From Gammaproteobacteria bacterium (GTDB lineage Bacteria; Pseudomonadota; Gammaproteobacteria; Chromatiales; Chromatiaceae), in assembly GCA_011389885.1 (NCBI GenBank), contig JAABTK010000032.1:1-45981 (forward strand): a stretch of DNA of 45,981 nt, given 5' to 3'. Below are positions 16,601 to 24,563 of the stretch, in pieces. Both the position numbers and the translations under genes were made by a program. Under the pieces are notes generated by a model. The model had not been told where the DNA came from, searched no databases, and saw only the letters and a list, made by a program, of their open reading frames with translations. Within the stretch, counting starts at the first letter, position 1; every line of letters starts with the position of its first letter.

Positions 16601-18927
16601 AGATGCCTGGCGATGAGCGCGGGATCGGGATCGAAGAGTCGTTTGAGCTATCCGTGGAGGCCGGGATTCACCGGATCAGCCTGCGCCTGATGCAGCATCC
16701 CGCCCTCGTGACCCTCACCCGCGAGCGTCCGGCGTTGCCCTCCGGCGTGTTGCCGCGGCTGACCCCGGAGACGGCCCGATCACTGATACTCCCTGGCGAG
16801 GCGACCCATGGCCATGCGGAGATCGAACGAACGGGAGAGGATTGGCTCGATTACCTTGTCCGCCCCTTGCAACGTATCCTCGGGATGGAGATGGCCGCGC
16901 CAGACAGCGAGTGTCGAGCGCGGGAAAGCGGTCAGGATTTTGCCGAGGCCCGCGTGCCGTCTCCCGCCGCACGGGAAGATGGGACCCGCTGCGCCAACCG
17001 TGGGATGGTCCCCGATTGGCCCTACTCACCGCGGATCACCGCCAACGCGGAGATCACCCGCAGCCTCTCCGCGCCCTGCCTCCTCGCGGGTTGCCTGGCG
17101 GAAGGGCGAGAGGCACGCCGTCGGCCCGAGCAGCAAATGATTGACCTGTTGTGGCGAATCGAACAGGGCGAGACGCTGGATCAGGCGATGTTGGCGGCGG
17201 CGGATGCGCTGGTCAATCAGCACCCCGAGCTGCATCCGCTGTGGACGCGGGCGGTGCGGGGCGCCGAGTGGCGTGAGCTGGACGCGTTCGAGGGCGGCGG
17301 GGGGATCCACCGCGTCGAACTCACGGAGTGGCGCCCGGTCTCGCCGGGATTGCGTCTGCGCAAGGCGCTGATGCCCGTATCGGCCGACGCCACGCGGACG
17401 TTGATCAGCGGTCAAACCCTGGGACTGAACTATTTCGCGGCCCAGGATATGATCCTGAGCATCGCGCTGCGGAGTCGCTCACTCCCCTTTCTCGCGTCCT
17501 CACCCTTTCCCATTCGCTATCGCGTGGATGGGGAGAGCTGGCAAACCCGCACCCTGATGCAAGGCCAGCGGACGGATCTGGTCCTGGATTTGCCGGCGGG
17601 GGGGCGCCACCTGCAATTCTCCACCGAACAAGTCCCGGTCAATCACGTCGTCGAACTGCGGCTCCCGGGGTCGGAAGAAGAATCCGTGGCCAGCCGAACC
17701 TATCAGGTGGCGAGCGTCGACGCCCCCCTGGTGCTGCCCCTGGAAGGCCCCGCCTCCTTGCGCATCGAACGGCGGACCCGGGAACGGACCACCACCGAGA
17801 CGCGCACCCTCGGTCCCGGCGTCCACCGCCTGCATCTGGCCCCCGCCCGGGGCGACGCCCTCTACCGGGTATTTCGCCATGTTCCCGGCGAACGCACCCC
17901 GCCCCCGCCCCCCCTTTCTTACACTGCCCTGGGATCGCGACTGGCCGAACCCCCGCCCTTGTCGTCGCGCCCCCTGGCCGCCGCCTATGGGGTAGACGAC
18001 GGACTGGCGCTCGGCGGCCAGGAGGATGGAACCTGGGGAGCCGACCTGCGCTTGCGCCAGGGTTCGTTCGGGGACGACGACGAAGAGGGTGCGAGCGACG
18101 ATGAGTATCTCGAACTGGGGGTGAGCTATCGTGAACACCCACTGAACAGTCGCAGCTGGTTGAAGGGGAGGCTATTCGCCCGGCTGAGGGACGGCGGCGA
18201 TACCCTCGGCGCGCGGTTTGACTATCGCCGTGATCTCGATCAAGCGCCCTTCTCGTTCAACGCCGAGACCTACGCCCTGGCCCAGACGCTGGCGGACGAG
18301 ACTGCCTGGATTCTGGGCGGGGCCGCCGCCCTGAGCGCCCGCCGCCCCCTCGGCCCCAAGGGCTTTCACCTTCCCGCCATCTCCCTTTTCGCCCGGTATC
18401 TGGGCGCGGACTCCCCGGGCAATGGCCTTGAAGCGGTGGATATCGATGTCTACAGCGACTACAAGAAGGGCCACTGGATGGGTTACAAGCTCTCCGATAC
18501 CCTGGTCTACCGCCCCTGGCGCGACAGCGAGTGGCGCGCCTCCCTGGGCATGACCGGCAACCCCGATCTCACCCCGGACCGGATCGACGGACGCCTCGAA
18601 TGGCGGCAGATGCTCGGCGAGGGACAGCTGGACCTGAGCTGGGGACACACCCGCTATCTCGAAGACGGGGATCGCGCGACCGGCAGCTCGGCGAGTCGTT
18701 TCGGCCTCGATGCAAGCTGGGAGCACTGGCGGCACAACGGCAATCGCCTCGAACTCGGCGCCGGTTGGCGCTACGATGTGGACAGCGGCGACAGTACCTG
18801 GCTGCTCACCCTCGAATGGAACCTCTCGAAGGGGCGCGGAGCGAGGGATTTTCGCCCCGGCGAGCGGGATTTCCAAACGCTGCGCCCGCCGCCCCCGCAG
18901 CCGCTTAACCTGCTGCGGCGTGATTAA
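13663..18927 (+). CDS. Large envelope protein with TPR-like region and C-terminal outer-membrane barrel
   Basis: 1754-residue exported protein of no named family. The GTG start at 13663 overlaps the previous stop and gives a clear signal peptide (MKWLIALAALLPLAASA). Residues about 30-640 are beta-rich, with repeated phrases such as LPAGRATEVEVSGPQRLRID and LQIPPGDHRLSLSAD. Residues about 672-890 are helical and TPR-like (LGRKAERLGRIEQALAHYR). Another beta-rich stretch runs to about 1430. From about 1435 the pattern is alternating polar/hydrophobic amphipathic strands with turn residues (DLRLRQGSFGDDDE, YLELGVSYREHP, LELGAGWRYDV, WLLTLEWNL), typical of an outer-membrane barrel. TPR plus barrel recalls the polysaccharide exporters BcsC and PgaA, or NfrA. 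I infer it conducts the polymer made by the downstream CapB/CapC-like proteins across the periplasm and outer membrane. A barrel-only adhesion role is the alternative. Confidence 0.7.
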   Translation: MKWLIALAALLPLAASAMPDDWQPRFAQPEGLRWDNLEGGEEWLAGPRPQRRDGLHWLDLAEDDGVTIWMAGDSALRIKGEAGAPLATGDLSIWASNGSGLFREVPLRSLAPDGLLLPPVSEEAGILRLRRNRPADEDARIALFVSRPVQPPGPLAYRERIEPPLEETELVSGRMRESMRFYHLPAGRATEVEVSGPQRLRIDARMIYPEGDAAASAIFRLLPKLDDAPLPPLAFVTGPEIRYPLKRNGERVAAGRLESGYLQIPPGDHRLSLSADRDLYLQLLGQTPNDYLLSRLNAPEEWHEAFEEVPEDGQGPSALAREAGVQARDTRRQPAGLIAVEALKRNEKRLPQLRDEREALVGRHLFWRHLPPQTPGGALAYRYFPTPRLLRPGEARVTDLDPRHDRDYLKGLPRGRFHPFEHGKGLDYRLPRRFGPSMLRLAVDLSGLQRPVEWVLELEGLPAQRLLLDPQARVEAQRLQLDPRQLALTRSTPSAPARIDQAIDQSIEGPINTQADARFPGPPAPLIPVAWLEIPLPEEPDRLRLHSLYPGSPPLSIAVHYLAADPFALDEEQLAALFEHGNREDAWRHFRDLLASEARDTRPEGLDEALELLVDSWLPKLRKIDNRARRFAAGVGGEILPFDPPCSARARRSLENRAEHSASHGDGVSEAEALARLARCSRDQRREPYLLRLADRLFDLSEAYLAERMLRAAVIRGDASLSRAAAERLGRHYREEEDWGLLEALLAYRLKTRPGAESLANLIEFLAVTGDYRDALELALLLPDATLPREALLGAALNQEWWRLFDRLSLALPEPRRALWLGRKAERLGRIEQALAHYRSQDATEHHQAQARLMGALDIRRRLAAERPQDRVEAVKDWAQWVDGAPQAEHDIDHEILSSAGFRALFNPEFASHLTRPLAEPDAPLVFEVMGPTRLHIGVRPLHAPDRVDGIDDWLLVEGAAGGDLVRRPIGGNLPSPALEMPGDERGIGIEESFELSVEAGIHRISLRLMQHPALVTLTRERPALPSGVLPRLTPETARSLILPGEATHGHAEIERTGEDWLDYLVRPLQRILGMEMAAPDSECRARESGQDFAEARVPSPAAREDGTRCANRGMVPDWPYSPRITANAEITRSLSAPCLLAGCLAEGREARRRPEQQMIDLLWRIEQGETLDQAMLAAADALVNQHPELHPLWTRAVRGAEWRELDAFEGGGGIHRVELTEWRPVSPGLRLRKALMPVSADATRTLISGQTLGLNYFAAQDMILSIALRSRSLPFLASSPFPIRYRVDGESWQTRTLMQGQRTDLVLDLPAGGRHLQFSTEQVPVNHVVELRLPGSEEESVASRTYQVASVDAPLVLPLEGPASLRIERRTRERTTTETRTLGPGVHRLHLAPARGDALYRVFRHVPGERTPPPPPLSYTALGSRLAEPPPLSSRPLAAAYGVDDGLALGGQEDGTWGADLRLRQGSFGDDDEEGASDDEYLELGVSYREHPLNSRSWLKGRLFARLRDGGDTLGARFDYRRDLDQAPFSFNAETYALAQTLADETAWILGGAAALSARRPLGPKGFHLPAISLFARYLGADSPGNGLEAVDIDVYSDYKKGHWMGYKLSDTLVYRPWRDSEWRASLGMTGNPDLTPDRIDGRLEWRQMLGEGQLDLSWGHTRYLEDGDRATGSSASRFGLDASWEHWRHNGNRLELGAGWRYDVDSGDSTWLLTLEWNLSKGRGARDFRPGERDFQTLRPPPPQPLNLLRRD

Positions 18928-18989
18928 GAGGTCCTATCAATAATGAGCGAATCGCCTGTCCAAGAGCCCATAAATATTCCCCCTCCCGG

Positions 18990-19118
18990 ATGCCTAATGA
19001 AGCAACTGACGCCTGGAAAAAAATTCAGTTAACTGAGCTTTCTTCCCACCTCTGGGAAGCGGAGCTGCGCCGGCGGTCTGGACTGTTCGCAAGTCACGGC
19101 GATCAAGATTCTTGGTAA
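18990..19118 (+). pseudogene. hsdM: hsdM remnant (5' end only)
   Basis: ATG at 18990 opens a 42-codon frame whose first 24 residues, including WKKIQLTELSSHLWEA, match the conserved start of type I methyltransferase subunits. The next codons are unrelated and end at TAA 19116-19118, which forms part of the Shine-Dalgarno region of the following HTH gene. Nearly the whole methyltransferase (about 500 residues) is deleted, so no activity is expected. Confidence 0.7.
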
Positions 19119-19129
19119 GGAGGATACCC

Positions 19130-19534
19130 ATGACTAGCGGCTACCAACCCGATTTTGCAGTCCATCCCGGTGAACACCTGGAAGAGCTGCTGGAGACCAA
19201 TGGCATGACGCAGGCCGAGCTGGCCGATCGTCTGGGCATACACAAAAAGACCGTCAATGAGATCGTCAAAGGCAAGGCCTCCGTCTCTTCCGACGTGGCT
19301 TTGCGTCTCAGCAAGGTCTTCCACTATCCCGCCCGCCTGTGGAACAACATGCAACGCAACTTTGACGAGACGCTTGCCCGATTGGCCGAGCAGGAACGTC
19401 TGAATGCCCATCTCGATTGGCTCAAGCAGGCGCCGGTTAAACAGATGGTCGAGCGGGGATGGCTACCGGCCCACAAAGATCCGTTGCAGCAACTGGATAA
19501 GGTCTATTGCCAGTGGCAGGAAAGCAAAAAATGA
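19130..19534 (+). CDS. HigA/VapI-type HTH antitoxin-like regulator
   Basis: 134-residue DNA-binding protein with an XRE helix-turn-helix: VHPGEHLEELLETNGMTQAELADRLGIHKKTVNEIVKGK, followed by LSKVFHYPARLWNNMQRNFDETLARLAEQ, as in HigA-type antitoxins. An AAGGAGGA ribosome site at 19118-19125 selects ATG 19130 over the in-frame start at 19112. No toxin gene is next to it. Its stop overlaps the ATG of the hsdS remnant (ATGA), and it follows the hsdM remnant. It therefore belongs to a type I restriction locus that carried a small regulator between M and S. Members with this N-terminus often continue into an ImmA/IrrE peptidase; here the extension is only about 60 residues. It may still be functional as a repressor. 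Confidence 0.8.
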   Translation: MTSGYQPDFAVHPGEHLEELLETNGMTQAELADRLGIHKKTVNEIVKGKASVSSDVALRLSKVFHYPARLWNNMQRNFDETLARLAEQERLNAHLDWLKQAPVKQMVERGWLPAHKDPLQQLDKVYCQWQESKK

Positions 19535-19803
19535 AGCCCGGCTGGAAGATGGCGAAGTTCGGCGAGGTGGTGAAGAGCGCCAACCTCGTGGAGCGTGATC
19601 CCGGGGCCGATGGCGTCGAAACAATCGTCGGGCTTGAACACATCGCCCCAGAGAATCTGCGCATTCGGCGCTGGAATTCCGTTGCGGATGGCGCCTCGTT
19701 TACCCGCAAGTACAACGTGAACAAGTTTGGCAGCCGTCAGCGCATCCGGAAAACGCCGGATGCGCTACGCTTATCCGGCCTGCTCGGCCGATCCTGGAGT
19801 TGA
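19531..19803 (+). pseudogene. hsdS: hsdS remnant truncated by a REP-like element
   Basis: Starts at ATG 19531, overlapping the HTH gene stop. About 70 residues match the N-terminus of a type I specificity subunit: FGEVVKSANLVERDP, VGLEHIAPENLRIRRW, DGASFTRKYN and FGSRQR. From 19740 the frame runs into a palindromic REP-like sequence and stops at 19801-19803. A full HsdS is about 400 residues with two target-recognition domains, so this is inactive. Together with the hsdM remnant it marks a decayed restriction locus embedded in the polymer gene array. Confidence 0.8.
19740..19779. repeat. REP-like palindromic doublet
   Basis: A perfect 10-bp inverted repeat, GCGCATCCGG / CCGGATGCGC, with a 6-nt loop (19740-19765) is followed by a second stem, GCCGGAT / ATCCGGC (19755-19761 and 19773-19779). 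The core GCCGGATGCGCTACGCTTAT resembles enterobacterial REP/BIME units. It terminates the hsdS similarity and sits just upstream of the cNMP-binding gene. Confidence 0.65.
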
Positions 19804-19805
19804 CC

Positions 19806-20249
19806 ATGTTCTGGAGTCTATCCCCTACCGAGGAAAAGCGGAAGCTTCTCAAGCGTTTTCACCTGACCGACGTGGTCGAGGAGTACATGATGGAGCGAAT
19901 GATGGAACGCCGTTATCGGCGTGATGAAGAGATCGTGCGAGAGGGAGATCCTGGCAATTCCATGTTCTTTGTCGCCGCCGGTGCGCTGAACGTTCTGAAG
20001 CGGGATGCCGCCGACCAGCCTCAGCCGGTGGCGGTGATTAAGAAGGGGGATTTTTTCGGCGAGTACTCCCTGCTAGGCGACGAGCCCCGCAGCTCAACGG
20101 TGGTCGCGGCGGGGGATGTCCGCCTCTATTGTATCGAAAAAAGCGCCCTCGCCTTCCTCGTCGATACCAATCCCACCATGAAACAGGAGCTGGAGCAGGC
20201 CTTGCTGCGTCGGCGGCAAAACGACGAATCGAAGCTGGGCAAGCGCTAG
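19806..20249 (+). CDS. Cyclic-nucleotide-binding (CRP-type) domain protein
   Basis: 147-residue stand-alone cNMP-binding domain. The beta-roll entry YRRDEEIVREGDPGNSMFFVAAGALNV is followed by the phosphate-binding cassette FGEYSLLGDEPRSSTVVA, with the Glu and Arg used to hold the cyclic phosphate. There is no DNA-binding domain, so it is probably a cytoplasmic regulator of a partner protein. GGAG at 19796-19799 precedes ATG 19806. It lies 4 nt upstream of the CapB-like gene, so allosteric control of that ligase by a cyclic nucleotide is a natural guess (inference). Confidence 0.88.
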   Translation: MFWSLSPTEEKRKLLKRFHLTDVVEEYMMERMMERRYRRDEEIVREGDPGNSMFFVAAGALNVLKRDAADQPQPVAVIKKGDFFGEYSLLGDEPRSSTVVAAGDVRLYCIEKSALAFLVDTNPTMKQELEQALLRRRQNDESKLGKR

Positions 20250-20253
20250 CGCC

Positions 20254-23200
20254 ATGCCATTCGTCAGCAAGCGCCAGCGCCGCATCGCCGATCGCCTCGG
20301 CGAGGATCTGTCGCCGATTCAGCGCCGCCTCGAGGCCCGCCATATCATGCCCCTGGCGACCGCCTGCGAGGCCTATCTGGGGCGCACCGGCGGTGATCTG
20401 GATGCCGCCCGCCTGGCGGACTTTCTTCTCCATGGGGTGATCGAAGGCATGAAAGAGCTTGATCGCCTGGGTCATCTGCATCGGGCCTTTTCCCAGCGCT
20501 ACGCCGCCGCCCCGGACGATGCCGCGCGGCAACAGGAGATCCTGCGCTTCGCCGGTGAGCTGGGGGCCGGTTGGCGTCAACTGCGGGGCGATCGGCGGGC
20601 CTTCGCGCGCTGGTTTGATCGCGACGCCATCGAAGATCGTCTGACCACCCGCGTCGGCGCCGGTGAGCAGCGGCTTGCCTTCCTGCTGGATCGGCTGGGC
20701 CGCTTCGCGGCCAGCGCCGCGGCGGGGGCTGACGACCCCGTTCGCTATTGGGGGCGGCTCGATCTCGAAGGGCGTCTGGCGGCCCTGTTCGCCTATCCGG
20801 GCGACGCCCGCCTGCGGCTGGCCGCCTTTTACACCCTGTCGGCGGTATTGCGCGCCTTGCCGGCGGCCCGCCAGGAGGGTGCGGTGCGGGACACGACCCT
20901 GCGCTTTATCTACCGTTCCGCGCTGGAGGGGCGGGGCGATGTCTGGGTTCAGTGTGAGGCCCTGGAACTCCTTCACACCCTCTCCCCCGAGAGCCTGGAG
21001 AAGGTGGTCCGCCGCCGCCTCGGCCAGCCCGGGGCGGACAGTGATCTGTTTGTCCGCCGGCGTGCGCTGCGACTGCTAGGGCGCAACATGGAGCGCTTCG
21101 CCGAGCCGTTGGCGGCGGCCCGGGACGCCGCCGCCGATCCTAGCCCGGCGGTGCGCCAGGTAGTGGCGGAACTGTTTCCGCTGTTGCCGTCGGAGGCCTG
21201 CGCTGAGCTGGCCGAGCCGCTGATCCTGGCGGACCCCGAACCCGCGGTGCGGGCCGCCAGCCTGCTCGGCCTGTTGCCGGTGTCGCGCCTGCCCGAGCGC
21301 GCGGAGGGCGTCGCCGCGCTGGTGGCGAAGGCCTTGGCGGGGGAGCAGGAACCCTTTGTGCTGCGGGTCGCCCTGCGGGTCGCCGCTCGCGGTTTTCGCG
21401 AGCTGCTCGATGGCGAACCAGAGGCCGCGGGCATGGCGTGGCGCGAGCGTTTGTTGCCCGAGGTGGAGCGGCTCACCCGCGAGGCGCGGCAGACCCCGGT
21501 GCGGCGTTGGGCGGCGGCGGCGCGGGAAGAGCTGGCGTTGCTCGGCGATCCGCTGAATCGTTCCATCCTGGAACGGCTGGGGCAGCTCGCGCGGCGGATC
21601 GAGGCCGGCGGCAAGGCCCGTCTGCCCGCCGATCTGGCCGCCCTCGACCCGGATCGCCTGGGGCGGCTGCTGGCGCTGGCGGCCCGCGCGGACCATGGCC
21701 TGGAGGTGCAACGCACCCTTTTCGGCAGCCACCTGCGACGCGGCCATCGATTCCGCTTTCGCCTGTGGCGTCTCCTCCACGAACTGAAGCACCCCTCCCC
21801 CGACAAGCGCCAGGCCCACCGTCATACCATCGGTCGGGTCTTCTACGGCCTTACCTGCGCCCCCTCGGCGATCCTTGCCGAACAGGCCAAGACCAAGGTC
21901 CCCGGCGAGCCCCTGGCGATCGCCGAGGAGGGCGGTTGGCGACCCTATCTGCCGTTGCTGGACCAGATGATCTCTGCCCTGGACCAGGGCTGGCCAACCC
22001 GCCCGTTGCGTATCTACTCGGCGGAGGGGGTCACCGAGATCCGCCCCCCGGGCGGCCTGTTCGCGCGCCTGTGGGCACGCTGGTCGCTGCAGCGTCGCTT
22101 TGTCGCCCTGGCGGACCTGCGCAATTGGCGGGACGGCGACGGCGACGCCCCCAATGCCTATATCGCGGCACTGCGCAAGCTCGGCTTCACCATCGAGTTC
22201 CAGGACCATACGGGGAAAGAGGGCCAAGCGCTGGCGACAGATGGGCGGGTGCGCCGCTTCTTCAACTTCGCCCCCTTGCCGTTTCTGGAAGACGCGGCGC
22301 GACAGGCCGAAGGCTACTTCTTCTCGGTCTATGAGAACACACTGCTCCACCTGGGGCTGTTTCTGGCCGCCTTCGGGGCCTGGTTTTACGGCCACCATCT
22401 CTACCTGTCCCATCGTATCCGCCGGGCGCGGGGGCGTATCCCGCTGGTGGTGGGCGGCTGGGGCACCCGCGGCAAGTCCGGTACCGAGCGGGTCAAGGCG
22501 GCGTTGTTCAACGCCTTGGGCTACGGCCTGGTCTCCAAGACCACCGGCTGCGAGGCCATGTTCATCCACGCCGCGCCCTTCGGACGCATGCGCGAGATGT
22601 ACCTGTTTCGCCCCTACGAGAAGGCGACTATCTGGGAGCAGTTCAATCTGGTGCTTCTGACCGCCCGTCTGCGCAGCCAGGTCTTTCTGTGGGAGTGCAT
22701 GGGGCTGACCCCGGCCTACGTCTTCATCCTCCAGCGCCAATGGATGCGCGACGACCTCTCCACCATCACCAACACCTTTCCCGACCATGAAGACCTTCAG
22801 GGGCCGGCGGGCATCGACCTGCCCAAGGTGATGAATAACTTCATCCCGCCCGCCGGCGATCTGATCACCAGCGAGGAGGAGATGCGACCGATCTTGCTCG
22901 ACGAGGCGCGTCGCATCGGCACCCGGGTCGAGGGGGTCGGCTGGCTCGAGGCGGGTCTGCTCGCGCCCGATATCGTCGCCCGCTTTCCCTATGATGAGCA
23001 CCCCTTCAATATCGCCCTGGTGGTGGCCATGGCGGCGCGCCTCGGTATCGAGGAGGATTTCGTACTCAAGGAGACGGCGGAGCGGGTGGTCCCCGATCTG
23101 GGGGTGCTCAAGACCTACCCCCTCTCCCGCATCGACGACCGCCGCCTGGAGTTCGTCATGGGGATGTCCGCCAATGAACGCTTCGGCGCCCTGGGAAACT

Positions 23201-24366
23201 GGACGCGCATGGGGTTTGACAAGCACGACCTCGATCGCGATCCGGAGACCTGGGTGGTGGCCCTGGTTAATAATCGCGCCGACCGCATCGCCCGGTCCCG
23301 GGTCTTCGCCGGCATCCTGGCCCAGGATATCTCCTGCGATCGACATATCCTCATCGGCAACAACCTGGCGGGCCTGTTGGGCTATATCCGCGAGGCCTGG
23401 GAGGAGTGGTCCGCCGATCTCACCCTGTGGTCGGACGGCGGCGATTCGCCGCAACAGCTCTTCGAGCGACTGGCGCGCAAGCTGCGCATCCCGCTGAGCG
23501 AGGCGCAGGCCATGGGGCGGGTCGAGGCGATGGCCCGCGGCCTCGACCTGCCGCCGGACGCCGCCCGCGACGCCTGGCGGGACGGCAAGATCCCGCAAGG
23601 GCTTGCCGAGGGCGAGGGGTTCGCCGCCGCCGTCGCCGCCTTGCGCACCGGCTGGGAGGAGTACGCCGAACTGCGCGGGCGCATCGGCGAGGCCAAGACC
23701 CCGAACCCGACCCTGCTTGCCGAGACTAAGGCGATGCTGTGGCGTCGCTTCGAGGAGAAGTGCGTGGTGATCGAGGACTATCACGCCAGCGGCAATCAGG
23801 TGATCGCCGGCATCGTCGCCGCCACCCCGCCGGGGCTCAAGGCGCGTATCATGGGCCTGCAGAACATCAAGGGGACCGGCCTGGATTACGTCTACCGCTG
23901 GCAGGCCTGGGAGAGCTGTTACCAGGCCTGCGAGGCGATGGAAAGCGAGGACCTCGCCGTCGCCGGCGACGGCCTGCGCATCCTCGCCGGCTTCAAGGAG
24001 TACGGACCGTTGTGCGATCGGCATGTTCGCGCCGCCGTCGAGGCGGCGCGCCACCAGCCCTGGGCCCAGCGGGAGGAGTTCCAGGCCGCCCTGGAGCGGG
24101 TGATCGAAAAGGTCGACGAGGCGGCGCAAGCGGAACAGTCGATGGAGGCGCAGGGGGGCGCACGCCTCCCCTGGCTGACCCCCTTGATCGCGCCGCTGGA
24201 GTCGCTGGCGGATTCGAGCGATGCGGTGACCCGGCGCAAGCGGGCCGATCGCATCTACCGGGACCTGGTCGACGAGCGTATCGGCCGCGACCGCGCGGCC
24301 CTCGAACTGCAACGGCTGACCAAGCGGCAAAAGGGCGGCTGGCTGCTCGAATTGCTGAAGCGTTGA
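20254..24366 (+). CDS. CapB/PgsB-like Mur-ligase-fold amide ligase fused to N-terminal HEAT-like region
   Basis: 1370 residues, against about 400-450 for ordinary CapB/PgsB, the ATP-dependent ligase of poly-gamma-glutamate synthesis. Residues 1-500 are helical with HEAT-like repeats (about 180-440: VRRRALRLLGRNMERF, PAVRQVVAELFPLL, PAVRAASLLGLLPV). A probable membrane segment lies near 694-716 (LHLGLFLAAFGAWFY), just as CapB has one before its ATPase. Then comes the Mur-type P-loop GTRGKSG (737-743), followed by SKTTGCEAMF, LWECMGLTPAY (CapB: VECMA-NP-Y) and ITNTFPDHEDLQGP at about 837-850 (CapB: ITN-R-DH-D-MGP). The C-terminal part (about 1150-1250) contains QNIKGTGLDYVYRW, also CapB-like. 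Substrate unknown; glutamate is the default expectation. ATG 20254 follows the cNMP-binding gene by 4 nt. Confidence 0.8.
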   Translation: MPFVSKRQRRIADRLGEDLSPIQRRLEARHIMPLATACEAYLGRTGGDLDAARLADFLLHGVIEGMKELDRLGHLHRAFSQRYAAAPDDAARQQEILRFAGELGAGWRQLRGDRRAFARWFDRDAIEDRLTTRVGAGEQRLAFLLDRLGRFAASAAAGADDPVRYWGRLDLEGRLAALFAYPGDARLRLAAFYTLSAVLRALPAARQEGAVRDTTLRFIYRSALEGRGDVWVQCEALELLHTLSPESLEKVVRRRLGQPGADSDLFVRRRALRLLGRNMERFAEPLAAARDAAADPSPAVRQVVAELFPLLPSEACAELAEPLILADPEPAVRAASLLGLLPVSRLPERAEGVAALVAKALAGEQEPFVLRVALRVAARGFRELLDGEPEAAGMAWRERLLPEVERLTREARQTPVRRWAAAAREELALLGDPLNRSILERLGQLARRIEAGGKARLPADLAALDPDRLGRLLALAARADHGLEVQRTLFGSHLRRGHRFRFRLWRLLHELKHPSPDKRQAHRHTIGRVFYGLTCAPSAILAEQAKTKVPGEPLAIAEEGGWRPYLPLLDQMISALDQGWPTRPLRIYSAEGVTEIRPPGGLFARLWARWSLQRRFVALADLRNWRDGDGDAPNAYIAALRKLGFTIEFQDHTGKEGQALATDGRVRRFFNFAPLPFLEDAARQAEGYFFSVYENTLLHLGLFLAAFGAWFYGHHLYLSHRIRRARGRIPLVVGGWGTRGKSGTERVKAALFNALGYGLVSKTTGCEAMFIHAAPFGRMREMYLFRPYEKATIWEQFNLVLLTARLRSQVFLWECMGLTPAYVFILQRQWMRDDLSTITNTFPDHEDLQGPAGIDLPKVMNNFIPPAGDLITSEEEMRPILLDEARRIGTRVEGVGWLEAGLLAPDIVARFPYDEHPFNIALVVAMAARLGIEEDFVLKETAERVVPDLGVLKTYPLSRIDDRRLEFVMGMSANERFGALGNWTRMGFDKHDLDRDPETWVVALVNNRADRIARSRVFAGILAQDISCDRHILIGNNLAGLLGYIREAWEEWSADLTLWSDGGDSPQQLFERLARKLRIPLSEAQAMGRVEAMARGLDLPPDAARDAWRDGKIPQGLAEGEGFAAAVAALRTGWEEYAELRGRIGEAKTPNPTLLAETKAMLWRRFEEKCVVIEDYHASGNQVIAGIVAATPPGLKARIMGLQNIKGTGLDYVYRWQAWESCYQACEAMESEDLAVAGDGLRILAGFKEYGPLCDRHVRAAVEAARHQPWAQREEFQAALERVIEKVDEAAQAEQSMEAQGGARLPWLTPLIAPLESLADSSDAVTRRKRADRIYRDLVDERIGRDRAALELQRLTKRQKGGWLLELLKR

Positions 24367-24390
24367 TCCGGCGGTTAATAATGAGAAATC

Positions 24391-24534
24391 GGTAACTATT
24401 CAGCAGATCCTGCGGAAGCAGGATTGCTGGATAGTGACACAACGATTTGGGGGTTTCAAAGGGGGGGAGAGGCTCGTTCTCCCCCTTTGTCGCCAGCGCA
24501 AATCGCATTTTCGCGCAGCGATCTGAATAGTTAC
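24391..24534. mobile_element. IS66-like MITE (about 144 bp)
   Basis: The ends are a perfect 12-bp inverted repeat: GTAACTATTCAG (24392-24403) and CTGAATAGTTAC (24523-24534). An exact 8-bp direct repeat, GAGAAATC, flanks it (24383-24390 and 24535-24542), with one unpaired G at 24391. Ends beginning GTAA and 8-bp target duplications are hallmarks of the IS66 family. No transposase is present, so it is a non-autonomous derivative. It separates the CapB-like gene from the CHASE2 gene. Confidence 0.8.
24458..24488. terminator. G/C-rich hairpin inside the MITE
   Basis: AAAGGGGGGGAGA pairs with TCTCCCCCTTT across a 7-nt loop, with two extra G on one arm. It lies about 90 nt past the CapB-like stop and may attenuate transcription into the CHASE2 gene. 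It belongs to the inserted element rather than the original operon. Confidence 0.4.
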
Positions 24535-24563
24535 GAGAAATCCAGGATAGCGAGCGCCCAACC

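Noticed and set aside
19130-19534. Complete toxin-antitoxin pair
   Set aside because: Only the antitoxin-like HTH is present; the neighbours are hsdM and hsdS remnants, not a HigB toxin.
21076-24330. Very long open frame antisense to the CapB-like gene
   Set aside because: Shadow of high-GC third-position bias; the sense strand has clear ligase motifs and the antisense protein has none.
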